From Conus ventricosus (Eukaryota; Mollusca; Gastropoda; Neogastropoda; Conidae), in assembly GCA_018398815.1 (NCBI GenBank), contig CM031614.1, forward strand, positions 53,102,168 through 53,166,167: 64,000 bases of DNA. The letters run 5' to 3'. The notes under the pieces were generated by a model. It had not been told where the DNA came from, made no database searches, and saw only the letters and a program-made list of their open reading frames with translations. A program made the position numbers and the translations under genes. This document shows positions 57,311 through 64,000 of this stretch, piece by piece (within the stretch, counting starts at the first letter, position 1; each line of letters opens with the position of its first letter).

Positions 57311-58845
57311 AAGAACAAGCCAGGCATGTACAGTGCTGTATTTAGCAAGTCAGAACATCGACAACATGAATATTCAGATCAGTTCAGGATATAATCGATA
57401 GGAGAAGTGATTTCCTAGGGTAGAGAAAAAAGTTAATTTTTTTTTTCTGTCAAGAAGCAAGACCTAGTAGATCACTATGTTTGACAAAGGAAAGGCAAAG
57501 TGATAAGAAACATCTTGAAAGAGAAATTGTTGTCTAGCATGACAGTTATTTGTAAGGGGGACTGACTGATAAAACATTATGTAGATTAGCTATGACAATG
57601 TTTTCTACCACCTGAATAATTCAGCATTGCACCACACTGAATATCATGACCATAATGCTTAATATTATTGATACAGGAAAAGGAGAAGTGTAAGAACCAA
57701 ATTAAGAGATAAGTTTATGTTATGCGTATGAGGTCTCCTCAAGATGCCCACATTATGCAATGTGATAATCCCGCTGGGATTAAGTAAACTTTAAGAAAAG
57801 TTGCTATTGGTACCAAAGGAAAGAAACAAATAACTGATAAGACAAATGGAACACATATCAACCTCTTCGATCTTCTTCAGGCAAAACAAACGATATTCCA
57901 ACAATGAAAAGGTTGCACAAACAAACAGACCCTTGTCTCCCCAAATCGGGCGCACAAAATGGATTGGCATGGTGAAACCAAGGCATTGGTGACTTGCCCT
58001 GCGTTTATCCTGGCTGAGGTGGTGTTCTGAACCGTTTGTTATCCCTAGGGCACAGTGCATCACAGTATCACTGTTGTAAGCAAGTGGCTTGCCCTGTGTA
58101 CCTGGTGTCCGTGTGTACAGTGAGTTGTTACTATTTATCACTTGTTGCCAAGATGAGAATGAAGACATACTGCTGAAGAGGCGGGTCTGTGTCTGTCTTT
58201 CTACCTGTCTGTTTTTTTCTGAGACATTAAGTTAAAGTTTCTTTGCTGACCTACTGTTGAACAGCAGTGAGTGGCCAGAAATGTACAGTTCGGAGAGAAG
58301 TTTTTTTCTTCTTTTAATCCTTTCAATGCCCACGAGAGCTGCATGGTGACTTTCTGTCAGAATGCCAGAGGTGCAGCTTTGCACCATGAGCATGCTGTGA
58401 TTCAGTTTTTGGTTGTGTATATGTGTAATTTCCTTTTCCTTTTTCGTTTCTTTTCATATTTGAATGAAGTTTTTGTGATATCATCTTTAACATGATGCAG
58501 ACATGAAAGCAAATCAGTGATGTGGTTCGGAAGTTGTAGCTTTTTGTAAATCTAGTACCCAACCATAAGCTCGGCTGGTTGTCAGCTGCCAGCAGGTTGA
58601 GAATAGGTGGCGATGAAAGGGTTGATTTGTTGGGAGTTTGGACAGAGAGAAACTTTAGCACAAAAAATGATTATAGTGCTGCACATGGCATAAGACAGCC
58701 ATCATTCTTGCCTGACCCACTGCCAGTAGAAGTGGATTAAACCTGGTGAAATTCAGTGCCCTGAGTTTTTATAACTGTGAATTAGGGCACTTGAGAGGGG
58801 CCTGCTTTGTATTCACACCGATGTTTTGGTGTCAAATAGTGCACC

Positions 58846-59003
58846 ATATTCAACCCCTACAAACTATAGCAGGTTAAAAGCTTCGCATGTATATATTTGA
58901 ATAACGGTGTCAACAAGAGAGAGATATTGAACCCCTGCAAGTTACAGCAGGTTAAAAGCTCCCCATGTATTTATTGGAAGAACAGTGTCAACAAGAGAGA
59001 GAA
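58846..59003. repeat. 78-bp tandem duplication, two copies
   Basis: The unit ATATTCAACCCCTAC, AGCAGGTTAAAAGCT, GTGTCAACAAGAGAGAG begins at 58846 and again at 58924, with about 15 percent divergence. Confidence 0.8.
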
Positions 59004-60559
59004 AGGTAATGTTGTTTATACCCCATCCGACCGCTAAGAGCCACATCAGCGGTGCCACCACGTTGAAGTGTCAACAACAACAACAACAACAAAATCTGGA
59101 AACTGAAGCTCATGAGAGCTTGTCAAAAACTTGAAGGCCTTTGTGTGATAGATGGACATATGAATAAACAAAAGGGGTCATTTCTGGCTTGGATATCGAA
59201 CAGTACAAGCAGCCTCCTTTCCCACTGTGAAGGAGTACGGATACTTTGGATGATTCATAAGACTTTTGATGCATTGTCATTACTAGAATTATTGACTTTG
59301 TGGCATCTGTAAATGACTTGTTGCACCTCTGAAATGAAGTGTGAAACAGTTGTACATGTGTGCTGGGAATATGTGCTAGTCCCTTCCAATATTAGACATG
59401 TTGGAACAGTTTTGAAGACCACGTTTTTTTTGTTTGTGTGTTTGTTTTTTTCGCACCCAGTTTTCTTCCTTTCTGTTTGTTTTTGTATCTGTTTTAGCAT
59501 ATTCTGTCTCTTCTTTGTGTCTTTTCATGCTTTGCTTTGTGGCTGTTGATATAATTGCCTGTTCCTGTTGTCGTGTTCTGATTATGTCGTCACCAGTATG
59601 GGGGACATATAGTGTGTAGCATTCACAAACAGTAGAACGTGTAGCATCTGCAGAAAAAACGTAACTTCAATATCAGCTGTAGAGGTTTTGATCTCCTTTA
59701 TTAAGCTGCATTGTATACATCACTTGCTAATGTGTAGCTCTCTTTCATGCTGTGGATGTGTTCAGTTTTCAGAGTTCCACTTTTGTATCAATCTTTATGT
59801 TTAAACCATGGAAATGTTTTGGTGAAGAGGAGCATAGGAGTAGAGAGAAAAATGAATAAAAAAGACACTAGACCCTGTCGTAAGTTGGGACTGTAGAAAT
59901 GAGGAGAGAACAAAGAGTTTCTTTAACACACAAGAGACCTGAGAATTAAAGCACTGAATTATCTCCCCATTGTTCCTACCGTCCCAGAACAGCAAGGTTG
60001 GGTAGATCAATGAAAGTCAGCCAGATTTGTTCTAAATCGAAAAGAGATTTGAATTTGACCCTGCCTCCTAGAGGTGTCTTGATACTCCCAGAAAGGTTTG
60101 ATTACTATGTACATGCATTTGTTAATTTTATTAATCATGACATGTTTGGTGGAAGATTTCTTTTTCTTTTTTTTTTTTTTGGTACCTATGCACACATTTT
60201 GGTGTGTTGCAACAGAGCATTGCTTGAATAAAATATGTAGCCTTTTGGTTTTGATTAGTAACTTCTTGATTATGTATATGGATTAATAAAATTCTTATAC
60301 AACTTTTCTCTGTGTGCAACTTTTCTCTGTGTGTAACGTACGAGAGAAAGTCAGCACTGGTGTGGCCTTTGTGATCACCGAGGTTGTGAGATGTGAGAAT
60401 GGAAATTCAATTTGAGAGAGTTATGGATGTTCTGTACAGTAGATGAAATTGAGAGGACTGCTTGTATTCAGATGCAACTAACGTCCATGCAATGTTGATT
60501 AGTCATTAACCATCAGGGGTTCAGGAAGTGTGTTCTCAATCTGAACAAAGCAAAGGAAG

Positions 60560-61545
60560 CAGAGATAGTTTGTCTCCCAGATTCATTGTACCTACCAAAA
60601 CATGTCATGCAGGGTTGTTCATGCAGGCTTCTGACTACACAGTGTTGAGGTCAAACCAGAGTTCATGGAGGGTATTTGCCATTGTCTTTCCTCTTCGTCC
60701 TGGTTATCGACTGGATCAAACACACCGTCACAACAGTCAAGAACAATGGATGCTTTGAACTTGGCTTGGAGATCTGGACTTTGCTGATGACCTGGTGTGC
60801 AAGTCTGACTCGATTGCAACTATATGCAGCACCTGCTTGGCAGTGATATCAGTGGGACAGGGCTCCAGATCAACAAGAAAAAAGGCTCTACATCATGAAG
60901 ATAAACACTGCTGCCAACACTTTGGTCACGATAGGTGGAGAACCAATCAAAGAGGTTGAATCTTCTGTATACATGGCAGTGTGGTTAACAGACAGGAGGG
61001 CACTGTATGAGAGACATCATTGCTGGTAACAGACAAGGGTCAAGCAGCCTTTTTCATGCTATAGAACATCTGGACCTCTACAGAAATCTACACAGTAACT
61101 ATGCATCTCAGACTGGTCGTATTTGGCTCCGAGATCTGAAGAACAATGAACAGAAGATACAGACTCGGCAGCGTATCTTCATGCTAAAATTGATCCTCTT
61201 ATTTTACACAAAGTCGTAGAGAAAGACCAAGGCAATGCTGCAGAAGATAAAACTTCCTTTAACATCTGTCCAAGACTATGGGATGTCAGCAATAAGGAGT
61301 TGAGGCAATAGGACGGCGCAGGAGCCAGTCACCAGGAAGACCCTGAGGAGGAAGTGGATCTGGAGGGGACAAACCTTTACGAGGCCAGCATTGGAAACCT
61401 CTTATCATGCAATGATCTAGAACACGCAGGGAAGAGCCGGAAACGTAAAGAAGAGGCAGAGGCAAAGAGGAAGGGGACCAGCTGAACAGTGGCTGGAAGA
61501 ACAACCCAGACCTGACTTGACTGGAGAAGTGTTGCCGAAGATGTA
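60560..61545 (+). pseudogene. Non-LTR retrotransposon reverse transcriptase relic
   Basis: Frames broken in many places. The order of motifs is that of a LINE reverse transcriptase C-terminal half: GDLDFADDLV (catalytic box, about 60765), MKINTAANTLVTIGGEPIKE (about 60898), a VYMGSVVNRQEGT-like segment, a TGRIWLRDLKN segment and an RRKWIWRGQTF plus basic tail region (about 61340-61480). It is much older than the LINEs in intron 6. The clade is not assignable by eye. Confidence 0.65.
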
Positions 61546-61590
61546 AGCTCCCATAACCTACACCATTTCTTGTTATCTATCCACCGATTT

Positions 61591-61736
61591 GTATTTCATA
61601 GGTCTCGCAGACCCATGCCTTTTATTGACACAATGGCATACCCAAACCGTATTTTGTGGGTCTTGAGGCCCATGCCTTTTATTGACGCAACTTGGCATAC
61701 TAATTGTATTTCGTGGGTCTCGCAGACCCATGCCTG
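61591..61736. repeat. 58-bp tandem repeat, three copies
   Basis: GTATTTCATAGGTCTCGCAG at 61591 recurs at 61649 and 61706, followed by ACCCATGCCTTTTATTGAC and a GGCATAC block. The third copy is cut short. GGGTCTCGCAGACCC within the unit is a near-perfect inverted repeat. Confidence 0.8.
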
Positions 61737-61872
61737 TCAAGAAAGCAGTTCAGCAGCATAACCTTATTGTATTTCAAATTTGGGATTGGTCATAAGACCC
61801 ATTCCTGTTTACTGAAGTGTAGAATATTCATGGCCAAAGGGTTCAGAGCTAATAATCACTGGGCGTTTATTT

Positions 61873-61997
61873 GGGGGGGGGGGGGCAGCTACTGGAGTGC
61901 ACTATTCGAACATGCCATTTACAACTCACAAAAACTGTTTCTTTTTCATTATGAGAGTATCTGGAATTGTGTGGTCACTTTTTCAAGCTCAGTTTTT

Positions 61998-62028
<31 letters not shown>

Positions 62029-62135
62029 GGGGCAGCTACTGGAGTGCACTATTCGAACATGCCATTTACAACTCACAAAAACTGTTTCTTTTTCATTATG
62101 AGAGTATATGTGGTCACTTTTCCAAGCTCAGTTTT
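61873..62135. repeat. About 147-bp tandem duplication with homopolymer G and T tracts
   Basis: GGCAGCTACTGGAGTGCACT and the following 80 bases occur after a G run at 61873-61885 and again after a T run plus a G run at about 61988-62032. The unit ends TTTTTCATTATGAGAGTAT, then GTGGTCACTTTT and CAAGCTCAGTTTTT. Both copies are nearly identical. Confidence 0.85.
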
Positions 62136-63288
62136 TCTGACCTGTGTTTCAATTCCTGTAATGCAAATCAATGCAAGTACTCATATGATGAACTCAAATT
62201 GAAGTCGTACTTCGCCCAAAGCAGGGAATGATCTAATGATACCCTTCACTGCTTAGAGTACATTGTAGGATGGGAGAATATGTTGTGCTCTCCACAAATG
62301 TAATCGTAACTCTGATTCTGTATCTTCTGCTCACTCTGGTGGAGGTAGGAATCAGATCATCTAGATTTGTATGATATTGGTCCTTTGTTGACGCATACTC
62401 TCTTGATTCTTGTAATTCTACATGTTTTTTTCAGTCTCTTCAGTTCAAAGTGTGATGATAGTGTGTGTGTGTGTGCGTGTAAAAACATGGTTTGCACTCT
62501 GACAATTTTGACATGTCTTTTTTATAACAGGCACGAATGTGAAAGGGGGAGGGGAGAGGAAGGGAAGGAGGAGGGGATGGGGTAGGGATCAGGGTGTCAG
62601 AACTGTGGTCATCACAAGAACAGGGCAGAGTTTTGTCTTTTGCGATTCTTAAGGATTTCTATTCTGAGACTTCATAACGGACTTGTGCGTGACTCTTTCA
62701 TGCTCTGTTCGAACATCGACCAGGTTCAAGACATGGGCATCTTCACTTTTGCTCAGGACATCTGAACAACTCTCAGAAACGTTCTGTAAGTGGATGACTC
62801 AACTGTGTGGCTCCAGTCTTTCAGTGACATACTCGGCGATTCTAGGTAAAAATTCACAAGGGCTAAGAAAAGAAAAAACAAACAGTCAAACAAAGAGAAG
62901 GAAAGAGATCACAAATACGGTTTTAACGGGGTTCGACCCAGCAGCCATTCAGCCTTCTCCTTTCATTTTTTTAGTGCTGCTTCCATGTCTTTCTGCATTT
63001 CTGCCTTCCTGTATAGGGTCACGCCCCTCTGTTGTGTCCTGCTCCTCTTCTGCTATTGCCTTCTGCCTCTTTTCAGTCCCCCTGCTTCTCTTCGTGTATA
63101 GCATCCTGCCTTTTGCGGTCTGCGTCTCTTCCTACATGGCTGTCTCCCTCTTTTCATGGATGGCCGCGTGCCCCCCTCCATCCTGTATTGGTCCTGGCTT
63201 CCTTTCATGTACTGCTGTCTTCTTTCATCCTGTACAACTACTGCCTGTCGCTTGCCTTCGTCCCTCCCACACACCAAAGCGGACGATC

Positions 63289-63320
<32 letters not shown>

Positions 63321-63624
63321 ACACACGCATACACACGCGCGCGAACAAACACACACTGAAGGGAGAGAATGAGCATGGAACAGACTGACCTCCAGGCAGT
63401 TCGATTCATCACATCAAGATACGGAAAAGTATGATACACCGTGATGCCAACGGTACTTTGACAACGGATTAAAAAAAAAAAAATGTAATGCAGCTTGCAG
63501 GGTGATAATCGTTTGGAAAATGTAGGTGTATGAAACCCACATTGTTGGGATGAGAAGTATTTGGGTTTTCGTTCGTTACATTGTAAGTTTGTGTAAATCG
63601 CGATGTATGAATAGGGGGGGGGGG

Positions 63625-63693
<69 letters not shown>

Positions 63694-64000
63694 GGGGGGG
63701 GGGGGGGGGGTTCGCAGTTGGTTCGGGAAGGGAGCAAGGTGAGGAGCTTAGTTAAAATTTTCAGGTCTTTTGATGAAAATTTCTTTTCGTGAATGTTTAC
63801 AGTGAAAAATAGGTCTTTTAGGCCTACGACTTGCGATGAAGATTAACGTCGACGGCCCTACTAGGCGACGTGTGGGATGTGCATGGGAGGTAAACTGTGT
63901 CAGAGCTCGCGTTCTGCGAAAGTGATCCTGCCAGATTTTTTTTTCTGCAACATGTATCTTGAAGTTGACGATCTTCGCTGTTTATTGGATCGATCTCTGT
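62136..64000. other. Window right end, no gene seen
   Basis: Contains a G/A-rich patch at 62540-62585, a TCTG/CACA-rich patch at 63290-63355 and the G tract at 63614-63710. The long open frames at 62683-63439 on both strands are compositionally biased and have no recognisable domain. Confidence 0.45.
63614..63710 (+). repeat. 97-bp nearly pure poly-G tract
   Basis: Only two interruptions, A at 63627 and T at 63693. Any open frame through it is a glycine artefact. Confidence 0.9.

Larger units (their letters stand above)
56851..60560. other. Downstream intergenic sequence, no gene seen
   Basis: A/T-rich sequence with short tandem duplications (listed separately), a (CAA)n patch at about 59071-59092 at the end of a short fragment (59020-59095) that may be a SINE remnant, and poly-T at about 60163-60180. 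Open frames are short and without recognisable domains. Confidence 0.5.

Noticed and set aside
62683..63439. 229- and 128-residue open frames
   Set aside because: Compositionally biased pyrimidine-rich sequence with TCTG/CACA repeats; mutually antisense frames and no domain.
63526..63792. Poly-glycine open frame
   Set aside because: Homopolymer G tract; no upstream or downstream coding features.

Overview
The window is animal nuclear DNA, most likely from a mollusc and perhaps a gastropod. The evidence is a GT-AG spliced gene with long introns, an I/Nimbus-type LINE, Maverick/Polinton elements, TTAA-flanked piggyBac-like elements, and many GT/CA, poly-C and poly-G tracts. The taxon is an inference from this mix. 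Nothing looks bacterial.

One host gene fills most of the window: a membrane-anchored NADH-cytochrome b5 reductase (CYB5R) on the + strand. Eight coding exons can be placed, at 932-952, 35554-35700, 37609-37681, 40179-40285, 41379-41508, 43537-43706, 54821-54920 and 56205-56377. All phases agree. The FAD and NADH motifs are present. The last exon carries two small indels that break and then restore the frame. A candidate polyadenylation signal lies at 56830.

Intron 1 (953-35553) holds a double-stranded DNA virus-like transposon of the Maverick/Polinton class. About 10.8 kb of it appears twice in direct tandem, at about 7.1-17.7 kb and again from about 17.9 kb. Only the second copy continues through the integrase and a set of small genes to 31524. 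Recognised modules are a packaging ATPase, a double jelly-roll major capsid protein, a protein-primed family B DNA polymerase and a retroviral-type integrase. Several conserved Polinton proteins of unknown role accompany them. I found no maturation protease and no left terminal repeat. Both copies carry many small frame breaks, mostly at different places. This fits unpolished long-read sequence or independent decay. The right arm (29-31.5 kb) has clean reading frames.

The later introns are a nest of mobile elements, many with resolvable ends. These are two TTAA-flanked piggyBac-like elements (38930-39809, 41943-42961), a 425-bp element with 6-bp target duplications (40882-41306), a 5'-truncated LINE (43902-44295), a full-length 7.4-kb LINE of the same family (44895-52253) whose ORF1 is split by a 1.4-kb hAT-like element, and an 855-bp tRNA-headed SINE-like insertion (53109-53963).

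The most unusual local signal is that two minisatellite arrays in this gene are built from its own splice junctions. A 79-bp repeat in front of exon 2 copies the acceptor site plus the first 25 exon bases. A roughly 40-bp repeat behind exon 6 copies the donor site. In the Polinton, several genes have a TATAAAA motif only 7-10 bases before the start codon. Downstream of the gene (56.9-64 kb) I see only short tandem duplications, one reverse transcriptase relic and a 97-bp G tract.
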